Below, piece after piece: positions 34,308 to 42,706 of a DNA stretch of 64,000 nucleotides. The notes beneath the pieces were generated by a model, which was not told the DNA's origin, searched no databases, and worked only from the letters and a program-made list of their open reading frames with translations. The stretch lies in NCBI RefSeq assembly GCF_037861325.1, contig NZ_JAFELW010000001.1. One strand, given 5' to 3'. Origin of the DNA: Riemerella anatipestifer_F (lineage in GTDB: Bacteria > Bacteroidota > Bacteroidia > Flavobacteriales > Weeksellaceae). The position numbers were made by a program, and so were the translations under genes. Numbering within the stretch: the first letter of the stretch is position 1; every line of letters starts with the position of its first letter.

Positions 34308-35981
34308 ATGAAACAACTATTTAAAACAAAATCATATAACCCTAATGACCTAGGAAGCTCCTTTGTGAGAACCTTAGGGGTTTGGGACATTGTATTCTTC
34401 GGGATTGCAGCTATTATAGGAGCAGGTAGCTTTAGTAGTCTAGGCGAAGCTATTTTTAGAGGTGGTCCTGGAGTTATTACACTTTATATTATCTGTGGTG
34501 TAGCTTGTGGTTTTACGGCTCTATGTTATGCTGAATTTGCTAGTAGAATCCCTGCCGCTGGTTCTGCCTATACCTATGCCTATGCTAGTTTTGGAGAGCT
34601 TATAGCTTGGATAATAGGCTGGGCTCTAATTATGGAATATTCTTTCGGAAATATTTATGTTGCCTTTTCTTGGTCAGATTACTTTACTTCTTTTCTCTCC
34701 AGAATAGGAATTAATATACCTGACTACCTCACTTGTAGCTACTCCGAAGCTAAAAAAGCCTTTTTCAAAGAATCTACTCACCCTGCCCTTATTTCGGCTT
34801 GGAAAACCGCTCCTGTTGTTGGTGGATTAAAACTTATTGTGGATATTCCTGCTCTAGTTATCAATGGGTTAATTACTTGGGTATGCTATGTAGGAGTAAA
34901 AGAAAGTAAAAATTTCAATAATTTATTGGTAATTCTAAAGTTAGCTGTTATTGTTCTCATTATTGCTGTAGGTGTATTCTACATCAATACAGATAATTGG
35001 ACTCCTATTAGCAATATTACACACCAACCTACAATGATGCCTAATGGATTTATTGGAGTGATGAGTGCCGTTTCTGGCGTATTTTTCGCCTATATAGGTT
35101 TTGATGCTTTGAGTGTTTTATCCGAGGAAACCAAAGACCCTCAAAAAACTCTTCCAAAAGGTATGATAATCGCTTTAGTACTTTGTACAGCCATCTATAT
35201 GGTACTTACACTAGTACTTACAGGTATGGTAGATTATAGAAAATTTGATGGTGTGGGTGACCCACTTTCATTTATTTTTGAACCTTCCAACGTCAATGTC
35301 GCGTGGATGGAACTTGTAGTTTCTGTTACTGCAATTATTGCGATAACCAGTGTTCTTCTCGTATTTCAAATGGGGCAACCTAGAATATGGTACTCTATGA
35401 GCCGTGATGGACTGCTTCCTAAAAAATTCCAGCAAATACACCCTACAAGAAAAACCCCTTCTTTTGCTACTATCATTACAGGGTTTGTAGTAGGTATTCC
35501 TATACTGTTTACGGATAAATCTTTCATCTTAGACTTTACTAGTATCGGTACTATATTTGCCTTTGTTTTGGTGTGTGGTGGCGTTCTACTTTTACCAAGA
35601 AAAGAAAAAGTAGAAGGTCGTTTCCAGATGCCTTATATCAACGCTAAATATATTTTCCCAGTTTTATTTATCGGAGGAATCATTTTATTTTATAACCTTA
35701 TTCCTGAGTTTTTTAACACTTTAATGGATTGGAATGACCCCGAAGAAGGAGAGTTTAGATTAGCTATATTTATTTACTTAATCATCAACTTAGTTTTATC
35801 TCTATTAGCTTTTGTTAAAAACTTATCTCTTATCCCACTATTAGGGTTAAGCTCTTGTCTTTACCTTCTTACAGGAATGACCCACGAAAACTGGTTTTGG
35901 TTTATCGTTTGGTTCGGGATTGGACTGGTAGTTTACTTTGGTTATGGTTATAAAAATAGCAAACTTAGAGTACAACAATAA
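34308..35981 (+). CDS. APC-family amino acid permease
   Basis: A 557-residue transporter of the amino acid-polyamine-organocation superfamily, with about 12-14 membrane helices. The first helix carries the unwound substrate-binding motif IIGAGSFSSLGEA (about 38-50). FFAYIGFDALSVLSEETKDPQKTLPKGM (about 260-287) is the signature of the cationic-amino-acid-transporter branch. The C-terminal half has extra helices seen in CAT-type proteins. Substrate is probably a basic or neutral amino acid. It is divergent from the large surface-protein gene with 124 bases between starts. Confidence 0.9.
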   Translation: MKQLFKTKSYNPNDLGSSFVRTLGVWDIVFFGIAAIIGAGSFSSLGEAIFRGGPGVITLYIICGVACGFTALCYAEFASRIPAAGSAYTYAYASFGELIAWIIGWALIMEYSFGNIYVAFSWSDYFTSFLSRIGINIPDYLTCSYSEAKKAFFKESTHPALISAWKTAPVVGGLKLIVDIPALVINGLITWVCYVGVKESKNFNNLLVILKLAVIVLIIAVGVFYINTDNWTPISNITHQPTMMPNGFIGVMSAVSGVFFAYIGFDALSVLSEETKDPQKTLPKGMIIALVLCTAIYMVLTLVLTGMVDYRKFDGVGDPLSFIFEPSNVNVAWMELVVSVTAIIAITSVLLVFQMGQPRIWYSMSRDGLLPKKFQQIHPTRKTPSFATIITGFVVGIPILFTDKSFILDFTSIGTIFAFVLVCGGVLLLPRKEKVEGRFQMPYINAKYIFPVLFIGGIILFYNLIPEFFNTLMDWNDPEEGEFRLAIFIYLIINLVLSLLAFVKNLSLIPLLGLSSCLYLLTGMTHENWFWFIVWFGIGLVVYFGYGYKNSKLRVQQ

Positions 35982-35994
35982 ATCAAAAAAAGAT

Positions 35995-36002
35995 TATCTT
36001 TG
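35995..36002 (+). promoter_or_regulatory. Promoter -7 element of the hotdog thioesterase gene (TATCTTTG)
   Basis: TAnnTTTG match 27 bases before the ATG at 36030. No -33 TTTG was seen at the usual distance. Confidence 0.5.
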
Positions 36003-36029
36003 TAAGATGACTAGAAACATTTAATTAAA

Positions 36030-36416
36030 ATGACTTACGAAGAAAGAATAAAACAATCCGAAACTCATATCTTTAAAGTGGTTTTCCCTGATACAACCAA
36101 CCATCATAAAACCATGTTTGGAGGTACTGTTATGAAAATGATGGATGAGGTTGCCTTTATTACTGCAACTAGATTTTCTAGAAAGACCATTGTAACAGTG
36201 AGTTGCGACCAAATTGATTTTAAAAAACCCATTCCTGCAGATACTTTAGTAGAGCTTGTAGGGAAGGTAAAATCTGTAGGAAATACCAGCTTAAAAGTAA
36301 GTGTAGAGGTTTTTATCGAAGAAATGTATGCTAACACAAGAGAAAAAGCAGTATTTGGTGATTTCACTCTTGTTGCTATAGATGAGAACAAAAAACCTGT
36401 TAGAATACTTGACTAA
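36030..36416 (+). CDS. Acyl-CoA thioesterase, YciA-like hotdog family
   Basis: A 128-residue hotdog-fold protein of the acyl-CoA hydrolase (YciA/BACH) type. The signature HHKTMFGGTVMKMMDEVAFITATRFS (about 27-52) carries the conserved GG and acidic residue of the active site. VTVSCDQIDFKKPIPADTLVELVGKV follows the family pattern for the second strand region. It should hydrolyse fatty acyl-CoAs in the cytoplasm. It has its own promoter core. The HD hydrolase gene follows after 48 bases. Confidence 0.88.
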   Translation: MTYEERIKQSETHIFKVVFPDTTNHHKTMFGGTVMKMMDEVAFITATRFSRKTIVTVSCDQIDFKKPIPADTLVELVGKVKSVGNTSLKVSVEVFIEEMYANTREKAVFGDFTLVAIDENKKPVRILD

Positions 36417-36464
36417 TCTATCACTAAAAATAGTTTAATTCTTTTTTGTTTTTAGAATTACCAG

Positions 36465-36920
36465 ATGACAGACAAAATGATGAAAGAAGAATTGTTGCAC
36501 AAAGCCATTAGAATTGCCCAAAATGCCCACCGTGGACAAACCGACAAATACAAAGCTCCTTATATAGGGCATGTGATGAGAGTGATGAATTACGGTAAAA
36601 CTCTAGACGAAAAAATAGTAGGCGTACTACATGATGTTGTAGAAGACTGCCCAGAATACAGCATAGAATATCTAAAAAAACAGGGCTACCCAGATGAAAT
36701 ATTATTCGCTATAGAATGCCTTTCTAAGACCAACTCAGAGGAAAGCTATGACGATTTTATTAAACGCATTGAACAATCGCCTCTAGCCATTGCCGTTAAA
36801 ATAAATGATTTAACCGATAATATGGACTTAAAAAGAGTAAACCGCCCGCTCACAGAAAAAGATTTAAAAAGGTTTAATAAATATCTCAAAGCCTATCATT
36901 ATCTTATAGAAAAATACTAA
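36465..36920 (+). CDS. Stand-alone HD-domain phosphohydrolase resembling the SpoT hydrolase domain
   Basis: A 151-residue single-domain protein. AHRGQTDKYKAPYIGHVMRV (21-40) matches the opening of SpoT/MESH1 HD domains, giving His36. HDVVED (56-61) supplies the metal-binding His-Asp and the following Glu-Asp pair, and VKINDLTDNM (111-120, Asp115) is the fourth ligand region. MESH1-type small enzymes cleave (p)ppGpp or NADPH; whether this one does is an inference, since the substrate-recognition loop cannot be judged. Starts at codon 1, 5 or 6 are all possible. It overlaps the convergent rluF gene by 4 bases. Confidence 0.82.
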   Translation: MTDKMMKEELLHKAIRIAQNAHRGQTDKYKAPYIGHVMRVMNYGKTLDEKIVGVLHDVVEDCPEYSIEYLKKQGYPDEILFAIECLSKTNSEESYDDFIKRIEQSPLAIAVKINDLTDNMDLKRVNRPLTEKDLKRFNKYLKAYHYLIEKY

Positions 36921-37639
36921 TCGTAGGTTTTAGCTGAATCTTTAATCAGATGGTTGAGGGTTTTCATCTCGTTGGGTGTCAGCTCTCGCCACTTTCCTAT
37001 TGGTAAATCTAGGTGGATATTCATAATTCTGATACGCTTTAGCTTCTTAACTTCGTATCCTAAATATTCGCACATACGGCGGATTTGTCTGTTCAGACCT
37101 TGGGTGAGTACAATTCTAAATTGCATTTTATCCAGCTGCTCCACTTCGCACTTTCTGGTAACTGTGCCTAGTATCGGCACTCCCGCTCTCATCTGTTCTA
37201 AAAATTTATTGGTAATAGGCTTATCTACCCTTACAATATATTCCTTTTCGTGGTTGTTTCTTGCCCTTAATATTTTATTAACAATATCACCGTCCGAAGT
37301 CAGCAATATTAAACCCTCACTCGGTTTATCCAGTCTTCCTATCGGGAAAATGCGTTTGGGATATTTGATGTAATCAATAATATTATTCTTCTCTCGCTTA
37401 GTATCCGTTGTACAAACAATGCCCACAGGCTTATTAAATGCAATATAAACATGCTCTTCCTTTGGCTCGGTAATAAGTTTCCCATCTACTCTTATCTCAT
37501 CTTCTGCACTTACTTTAGTTCCTAATTCTGGTATTTTGCCATTGATGGTAATCCTCCCTTGCTCTAGTATTTTATCTGCTTCTCTACGAGAACAAAAACC
37601 TACTTCCGATAAATATTTATTGATTCTAACCTTTTCCAT
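36917..37639 (-). CDS. rluF: 23S rRNA pseudouridine(2604) synthase
   Basis: A 240-residue protein with an N-terminal S4 RNA-binding domain (about 3-50, VRINKYLSEVGFCSRREADKIL) and an RsuA/RluB/E/F-type catalytic domain. The catalytic aspartate is Asp104 in FPIGRLDKPSEGLILLTSDGD, and GLNRQIRRMCEYLGY (about 189-203) is the C-terminal motif. The spelling of the motif around the aspartate and the RIMNIHLDLPIGKWREL tail favour RluF over RsuA or RluB, at moderate certainty. The outer-membrane protein gene lies 3 bases upstream on the same strand, so it may be co-transcribed with truB and that gene. Confidence 0.88.
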   Translation of the reverse strand: MEKVRINKYLSEVGFCSRREADKILEQGRITINGKIPELGTKVSAEDEIRVDGKLITEPKEEHVYIAFNKPVGIVCTTDTKREKNNIIDYIKYPKRIFPIGRLDKPSEGLILLTSDGDIVNKILRARNNHEKEYIVRVDKPITNKFLEQMRAGVPILGTVTRKCEVEQLDKMQFRIVLTQGLNRQIRRMCEYLGYEVKKLKRIRIMNIHLDLPIGKWRELTPNEMKTLNHLIKDSAKTYD

Positions 37640-37642
37640 TAA

Positions 37643-38203
37643 CTATAAACTTTTATTGCTATAAAATACGATACCATAAGAGAAACCTATAAACCAATTC
37701 CCCATACTGTAACCTTCTAAAGACAGCTCAAACTTCTGCCCTAAATTACGATAAATAGAAGCATCAAACTTACCAACACTTAGTCCCCAATACGCTGTAT
37801 CATTGGCTGCGGAACGATTAAATTGTTTACCCAATTTTAGCCCAATGTAGCCAAAATCGTGGTCTTCGGCTTTGGTAACAAAAATATAGGGATTGATGGT
37901 GTAATATAGTAAATGATAATTATCCGAAACATAGCTATACTTAATCCCTCCCGAAATCGCAAACCAATTAAAGGGCTGTACGCCCAATTCAGAAGCAAAC
38001 CCATAAGCAAATTTTTCGTCGCTTCGGCTATTATTTAGTGTATTATTATTTGTATTGGTATTATTTCCTCTAAGAATAGAGGCTAAATCTAAGCCTACAT
38101 TGGCATTTACTCCCGTGAATATCCCCAACTTATCTGACTTTTGTTTTTGGGCAAAACCTCCTAAAAAGATAAATGTAAAACAGAAGACTAAAAATTTATA
38201 CAT
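37643..38203 (-). CDS. Outer-membrane beta-barrel-like protein
   Basis: A 186-residue protein with a signal peptide (MYKFLVFCFTFIFLGGFAQ) and alternating amphipathic strands with aromatic ends (FAYGFASELGVQPFNWFAISGGIKY, YTINPYIFV, ELSLEGYSMGNWFIGFSYGIVFY), as in small eight-stranded Bacteroidota outer-membrane proteins. An Asn-rich loop (NNTNTNNNTLNNS, about 47-59) is notable. No family can be named. It sits 3 bases from both rluF and truB on the same strand, an operon of RNA-modifying enzymes with an unrelated envelope gene between them. Confidence 0.78.
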   Translation of the reverse strand: MYKFLVFCFTFIFLGGFAQKQKSDKLGIFTGVNANVGLDLASILRGNNTNTNNNTLNNSRSDEKFAYGFASELGVQPFNWFAISGGIKYSYVSDNYHLLYYTINPYIFVTKAEDHDFGYIGLKLGKQFNRSAANDTAYWGLSVGKFDASIYRNLGQKFELSLEGYSMGNWFIGFSYGIVFYSNKSL

Positions 38204-38206
38204 TTC

Positions 38207-38908
38207 TTAAATATCATTAGCAAAACTAAACTCATTCGTTAAAAATTGCTCGGAAGCCTGTTCCACAGAAAAATCACCAATTTTGGTTCTTCTTAGCTGT
38301 GTAAGGTAGGCTCCTACGCCTAAAGCCTGCCCTATGTCGTGTGCTAAACTTCGGATATAAGTCCCTTTAGAACACCCCACGCTAAACCTCACAAAAGGCA
38401 AATCAATCTCTATATTATCTATAAAGTAAATGGTGGTTTGTCTCTTCTTCAATTCTACTTCCTCTCCTGCTCTAGCAAGATTATATGCTCTTTCGCCATC
38501 TACTTTAATCGCAGAAAATATGGGTGGCGTTTGGTCTATCTCTCCTACAAAGCCATCTAAAGTTTCTAAAATTTGCTCTTTAGTGATGGTACTAATATTT
38601 TGTGGTAATATTTCTGGTTCTTCGGTGTCATAAGAAGCCGTCTGGACTCCAATTTTTATTTCGGTGTGGTACTCTTTTGGAGCGTTTTGTATTTCTGGGA
38701 TAGTCTTGGTAGCCTTGCCTGTGCAGACCACCAAAAGCCCTGTGGCTCTAGGGTCTAATGTACCTGCATGACCAATTTTAATCTTCTTTAGCCTAAACTC
38801 TCTTTTTAGTTTGAATTTCATTTTGTTAACCGCCTGAAAGGAAGTCCAATCCAAAGGCTTATCTACCAAAAATACCTGTCCAGCTTGTATTTCTTCTAAT
38901 GTCATCAC
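38207..38908 (-). CDS. truB: tRNA pseudouridine(55) synthase
   Basis: A 233-residue TruB that makes the universal Psi55 in the T-loop of tRNAs. The opening QVFLVDKPLDWTSFQAVNKM, the catalytic aspartate Asp52 in KIGHAGTLDPRATGLLVV and GEIDQTPPIFSAIKVDGERAYNLARAG are diagnostic. The gene starts with two consecutive ATG codons; either could be used. First gene of the truB, barrel protein, rluF run. Confidence 0.96.
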   Translation of the reverse strand: MMTLEEIQAGQVFLVDKPLDWTSFQAVNKMKFKLKREFRLKKIKIGHAGTLDPRATGLLVVCTGKATKTIPEIQNAPKEYHTEIKIGVQTASYDTEEPEILPQNISTITKEQILETLDGFVGEIDQTPPIFSAIKVDGERAYNLARAGEEVELKKRQTTIYFIDNIEIDLPFVRFSVGCSKGTYIRSLAHDIGQALGVGAYLTQLRRTKIGDFSVEQASEQFLTNEFSFANDI

Positions 38909-39053
38909 TTCTATATTCTCTGCTACAAAAATAACAATTAAGTTTTACTCATTAACATCATCATAAGGTTTATTCATAAAATTAACATAGCTTAAAGAAA
39001 TACTTTTTTGATATTTAATTAAATCAAATGAGAGTTAATTCTGTCGTAATACT

Positions 39054-39061
39054 TATATTTG
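39054..39061 (+). promoter_or_regulatory. Promoter -7 element of pyrH (TATATTTG)
   Basis: TAnnTTTG match 52 bases before the pyrH ATG in the 205-base divergent gap from truB. Confidence 0.5.
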
Positions 39062-39113
39062 CAGAGGAAATTTTAGTCCAAAGTAAATATTGATTTAATT
39101 AAAAAGTAAACCT

Positions 39114-39821
39114 ATGAAATATAAAAGAATCCTTCTCAAACTTAGTGGTGAAGCACTTATGGGAAACCTACAATACGGTATAGATAACGACAGACTAAAG
39201 GAATATGCCGCAGAAATTAAAAAGGTGGTAGACCAAGGTTGCGAGGTCGCTATCGTGATAGGAGGAGGTAATATTTTCAGAGGGTTAGCAGGTGCTGCTA
39301 AAGGAATGGATAGAGTTCAGGGCGACTATATGGGAATGCTAGCAACCGTTATCAATGGTATGGCTCTACAAGGTGCTTTGGAAGACATCGGCATTAAAAC
39401 AAGACTACAATCTGCCATTGAAATGGATAAGGTAGCTGAGCCTTTTATTAAAAGAAGGGCAACTAGACACTTAGAAAAGGGACGAGTAGTCATCTTTGGA
39501 GCTGGTACGGGTAACCCTTACTTTACTACGGATACTGCGGCTACGCTAAGAGCTATAGAAATAGGTGCTGATGTTATCCTTAAAGGTACTCGTGTAGATG
39601 GCATCTACGACAGCGACCCTGAAAAGAATAAAGATGCTGTAAAGTTCAACAGTCTTTCGTTTGATGAAGTCTATGAAAAGAATTTAAAGGTAATGGATAT
39701 GACTGCCTTTACTCTTAGCCAAGAGAACAAACTCCCTATCATTGTTTTTGATATGAATAAGGAAGGTAACCTTCTAAAGGTAGTTCAGGGCGAAGAAGTG
39801 GGAACTGTGGTAAGAAATTAA
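39114..39821 (+). CDS. pyrH: UMP kinase
   Basis: A 235-residue amino-acid-kinase-fold enzyme that phosphorylates UMP to UDP with ATP. The family motifs KRILLKLSGEALMG (3-16), VIGGGNIFRGLAGA (about 47-60), RATRHLEKGRVVIFGAGTGNPYFTTDTAATLRA (about 114-146) and KGTRVDGIYDSDPEKN (about 158-173) are intact. Length is normal. frr follows 36 bases later, the classical pyrH-frr order. Confidence 0.97.
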   Translation: MKYKRILLKLSGEALMGNLQYGIDNDRLKEYAAEIKKVVDQGCEVAIVIGGGNIFRGLAGAAKGMDRVQGDYMGMLATVINGMALQGALEDIGIKTRLQSAIEMDKVAEPFIKRRATRHLEKGRVVIFGAGTGNPYFTTDTAATLRAIEIGADVILKGTRVDGIYDSDPEKNKDAVKFNSLSFDEVYEKNLKVMDMTAFTLSQENKLPIIVFDMNKEGNLLKVVQGEEVGTVVRN

Positions 39822-39857
39822 GAGTTTTATATAATTAAAAAATAATCATTAAATAAA

Positions 39858-40412
39858 ATGGAAGAAATACAGTTGATATTAGACAATGCTCGTCAGGAAA
39901 TGGACGCTGCGATTAAACACCTAGAACACGCTTTCTTAAAGATTAGAGCTGGGCGTGCTTCTACGGCTATGGTACAAGATGTAATGGTGGAATACTATGG
40001 TAGCCCTACTCCTCTTAACCAAGTTGCGAATGTTTCTATCCCTGATGCGATGACTATTGCTATCCAGCCTTGGGACAGATCGGCTATTAAGGATATAGAG
40101 AAAGGGATTATTAACTCTAACTTAGGGTTTGCTCCGTCTAACAATGGTGATACTATTATCCTAAATGTACCTCCACTAACCGAAGAGAGAAGAAAAGACC
40201 TTGCAAAGCAAGCTAAAGCGGAAGCAGAACAAACTAAAGTAACTGTAAGAAATGCGAGACAAGACGCTATGAAAGACCTTAAAAAATTAGAGGGTGTATC
40301 CGAAGATATTATTAAAGATACCGAAAACGAGGTTCAGCAACTTACAGATAAGTACATCAGTACGATAGACGATCACTACAAACACAAAGAAGTGGATATT
40401 ATGAAAATATAA
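39858..40412 (+). CDS. frr: Ribosome recycling factor
   Basis: A 184-residue RRF that, with EF-G, splits post-termination ribosomes. Signatures are HLEHAFLKIRAGRAS (about 21-35), VEYYGSPTPLNQVANVSIPDAMTIAIQPWD (about 44-73) and LTEERRKDLAKQAK (about 108-121). Length and domain order are normal. It is followed by a strong terminator and then the second accessory block. Confidence 0.98.
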   Translation: MEEIQLILDNARQEMDAAIKHLEHAFLKIRAGRASTAMVQDVMVEYYGSPTPLNQVANVSIPDAMTIAIQPWDRSAIKDIEKGIINSNLGFAPSNNGDTIILNVPPLTEERRKDLAKQAKAEAEQTKVTVRNARQDAMKDLKKLEGVSEDIIKDTENEVQQLTDKYISTIDDHYKHKEVDIMKI

Positions 40413-40417
40413 AAACT

Positions 40418-40449
40418 AAAGCTACCCCAAAAAGGTAGCTTTGTTTTTT
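40418..40449. terminator. Bidirectional terminator after frr
   Basis: The stem AAAGCTACC / GGTAGCTTT with a short loop is followed by TGTTTTTTT on the plus strand. The minus-strand lipoprotein gene ends at its edge, so it can serve both. Confidence 0.85.
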
Positions 40450-41090
40450 TAAAACTTTCCATAAAACGATTTTATATTAAAATAAAAACTGATTTTAGTT
40501 CCATCATTCTTCTCTAAATTTAATATATCATAGGGGATTCCATTATGTTCAGTTAATACTTGGTTTATCAATTTGCAATTAGGACAATTTTTTTCAACAA
40601 ACTCATATTCTTCAGCAACACTATTTACTTTTATTGCATTTTCTATAGATTTTCCATCATTCAAATTTGTTGCTTTTCTAGTATCAACAAATTCATACTT
40701 ATCAGTATTCATGTCAACACTTATACTTTCAGAAATAAATCTGATTTGATTTTTGTTTATAATTTCATATTGGTACACATCGGTTTTTCCAGATTCATCA
40801 TGAAATTCATTAAATTTTCCATTTTCAACCCACCAATTTCCAGTTTCCTGTAAATTTTTACTTTCTCCAAATTGAGTATAAGTAAAATCTAAAATAAATG
40901 TTCCATCTTCAAATCTTTTCATTTCCCAAGATTTGCTCATTCCATCAATTTGTTGTCCATTTTCTGAACCTGTCCAAGTTCCAACAAATCTTTTATCAAC
41001 TTGTTTTCCGTTTGGTAAAGTTGTCAACTGCGTTGAACAAGAGTTCATCAACACTAAAATGCTAAAAATAATTAGGTTTCTTAATTTCAT
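40449..41090 (-). CDS. Unknown lipoprotein with a lipocalin-like region
   Basis: A 213-residue protein with a lipoprotein signal (MKLRNLIIFSILVLMNSCS, cysteine at 18). The mature part begins with KRFVGTWTGSENGQQIDG, WEMKRFEDGTFILDFTYTQFGE and WWVENGKFNEF, a pattern seen in lipocalin-like DUF proteins of Bacteroidota that bind small ligands. A C-terminal piece with EKNCPNCKLINQVLTEHNGIPYDI has a CxxC. No family is assigned. The start at 41090 is chosen because the longer frame would translate the repeat at 41109-41192. It is the last unit of the second accessory block. Confidence 0.72.
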   Translation of the reverse strand: MKLRNLIIFSILVLMNSCSTQLTTLPNGKQVDKRFVGTWTGSENGQQIDGMSKSWEMKRFEDGTFILDFTYTQFGESKNLQETGNWWVENGKFNEFHDESGKTDVYQYEIINKNQIRFISESISVDMNTDKYEFVDTRKATNLNDGKSIENAIKVNSVAEEYEFVEKNCPNCKLINQVLTEHNGIPYDILNLEKNDGTKISFYFNIKSFYGKF

Positions 41091-41108
41091 ATAGCTGTAT
41101 TTTTTAAC

Positions 41109-41192
41109 CGTCACCAAATTAAACAAAATTGTGGAAGTGAAAAGCATTTTGCTATAAAACATTACCAAATTTATATCATTACTTATCCCCGC
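41109..41192. repeat. Dispersed repeat, copy 1 (5' of the lipoprotein gene)
   Basis: About 84 bases that align without gaps to 44740-44824 (CGTCAC.AAATTAA.CAAAAT at one end, TTTATATCATTAC near the other, GAAAAGCATTTT in the middle). It is followed by CCGCCATGTTATCTACACC, reminiscent of the boundary motif with GTTAT. Confidence 0.8.
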
Positions 41193-41246
41193 CATGTTAT
41201 CTACACCCATAACTATTTGGTAGTATATTCAGTTATATAAACGCTA

Positions 41247-41993
41247 TCAATGATATTCTATTCCATTAAACTTTAAGTTTTTTACTCTTTGATGAGTTTT
41301 TATCTTTTCAACACAATCATTATTCGTTGGAATATTTTGTGTCTTTTTAATTTTTGATTTGATGATTAGATTATAGAAACCATTATTCATAGTTTTACCA
41401 ATATCAATATTAGAATTAACTTCTTCATATTTTCCACTACAATTGGTATCCCATTCTCCATGAAATTCTGAAACGGTAAAGTTCTTTAAAACCCACTTTA
41501 ACTTATCATTTTCTGTGATAAATAGAGATAAATCCGTTTGATTATAGGGGTTAGGTCTACTACTTCCTGTATAATTTACCCTTACTCCTACAGCTCTTGT
41601 CTTTTTATTTAAATTGTACAAACCTGTATCAATACTTATATTATTCAGATTTATAGCATCCGAAGTCCAAGCATTTGGTTCATAAAACTTATTCAATATT
41701 TTCCCATTTTTATTATCAGCGATGATTACATAGACATCAAATTCATAAAAATAAAAGCCATACTCGTCTTTCTCTTTCGTTCTGTATTTTGGAATAACAA
41801 AAAAAGTTTTGTCCACGGAAAAAGGGAGAATTTTGTCCGCTACTAATTCCATATGTATTTCACTCTCATCTAGTTTTAATTCCTTCAATACTTTATCCAA
41901 AAGCACAGCATCCTTTACTTGTGAAAAGGAAAAAGTTGAAATGAATAGAAAACTCAGCAAGAAAATAAATTTTAATCCGAAATTCGTTTGCAT
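41247..41993 (-). CDS. Unknown secreted protein
   Basis: A 248-residue protein with a signal peptide (LKFIFLLSFLFISTFSFSQ, about residues 7-25) and a soluble beta-rich mature part (FFVIPKYRTKEKDEYGFYFYEFDVYVIIAD, AVGVRVNYTGSSRPNPYNQTDLSLFI). I recognise no family. Three cysteines are present near the C-terminal third. It lies 5 bases after the membrane-protein gene on the same strand, so the two probably form a small operon that could encode a pair of envelope proteins. Confidence 0.68.
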   Translation of the reverse strand: MQTNFGLKFIFLLSFLFISTFSFSQVKDAVLLDKVLKELKLDESEIHMELVADKILPFSVDKTFFVIPKYRTKEKDEYGFYFYEFDVYVIIADNKNGKILNKFYEPNAWTSDAINLNNISIDTGLYNLNKKTRAVGVRVNYTGSSRPNPYNQTDLSLFITENDKLKWVLKNFTVSEFHGEWDTNCSGKYEEVNSNIDIGKTMNNGFYNLIIKSKIKKTQNIPTNNDCVEKIKTHQRVKNLKFNGIEYH

Positions 41994-41998
41994 ACTAT

Positions 41999-42649
41999 CT
42001 ATTTTTTTAGTGTTTTTTCATTAAGTCTAAACATTCTATTTAAAGAAAAATAAACCAAAATTATATATCCTAAAATTAAATAATAGGTTTCCTTTGGAGA
42101 ATATTTTATTTTAAAAAAATTAGAATGTTTATAATCATAGTCATTTTCATCAAGATATTCATTAGAATATTCACACCCAATAATTCCACCACCGCAAATC
42201 ACTTCATTAGATTCAACTTTTCTGTGAATCATATAAAATGTATTAGTCTTTTCTGTGTCTAGACCAAACTCATCTTGATTTGCTTTCAGCATTAAATTAA
42301 TGAGTTTTACTAAATCGCCGTATGAATTCTTATCTGAAAGCTGGAATTTTATACCTGTTTTATCAATATTATTATTTTTAATTTTTTCAATTAAGGTTAA
42401 ATAGTTTTTTTCAGTTTCATCGTTGAAATTCTTGGGAACATTTACAATATCATATTTATATCCATCAATTGGGATTACTATATGCTCTAAGGTTTTCTCT
42501 CCTATTTCAGCTTTATAAGGAAGTACTAAATCTAGAACTCTTAAACTCAGATTGTCATATGTTGGTTTCACATAAATCCAAAAAATAACAGGAGTAAAAA
42601 TTAAACTTATCATTCCACCAACATAGTATATTTTTTTATGTGTTTTCAT
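41999..42649 (-). CDS. Unknown membrane protein with two terminal helices
   Basis: A 216-residue protein with an N-terminal membrane helix (about 8-28, VGGMISLIFTPVIFWIYVK), an extracytoplasmic domain of about 160 residues and a C-terminal helix (about 187-206, YYLILGYIILVYFSLNRMF). No family recognised. The start at 42649 is chosen because 13 upstream codons come from repeat copy 2. First gene of a two-gene unit whose 5' edge is the repeat. Confidence 0.66.
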   Translation of the reverse strand: MKTHKKIYYVGGMISLIFTPVIFWIYVKPTYDNLSLRVLDLVLPYKAEIGEKTLEHIVIPIDGYKYDIVNVPKNFNDETEKNYLTLIEKIKNNNIDKTGIKFQLSDKNSYGDLVKLINLMLKANQDEFGLDTEKTNTFYMIHRKVESNEVICGGGIIGCEYSNEYLDENDYDYKHSNFFKIKYSPKETYYLILGYIILVYFSLNRMFRLNEKTLKK

Positions 42650-42705
42650 TACCACTAAATTAAACAAAATTATGGTAGTAAAAAGCATTTTGAGAGTAAA
42701 TATTA
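42650..42705. repeat. Dispersed repeat, copy 2 (shorter)
   Basis: About 55 bases with ACTAAATTAAACAAAAT and AAAAGCATTTT in register with copies 1 and 3. Similarity is lost where the pseudogene's 3' end begins (42707). Confidence 0.75.
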
Positions 42706-42706
42706 C

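Noticed and set aside
41091..41210. N-terminal extension of the lipoprotein gene frame, and the similar 13-codon extension at 42650-42688
   Set aside because: Both extensions are translations of the dispersed repeat; the true starts give a lipoprotein signal and a normal membrane helix.
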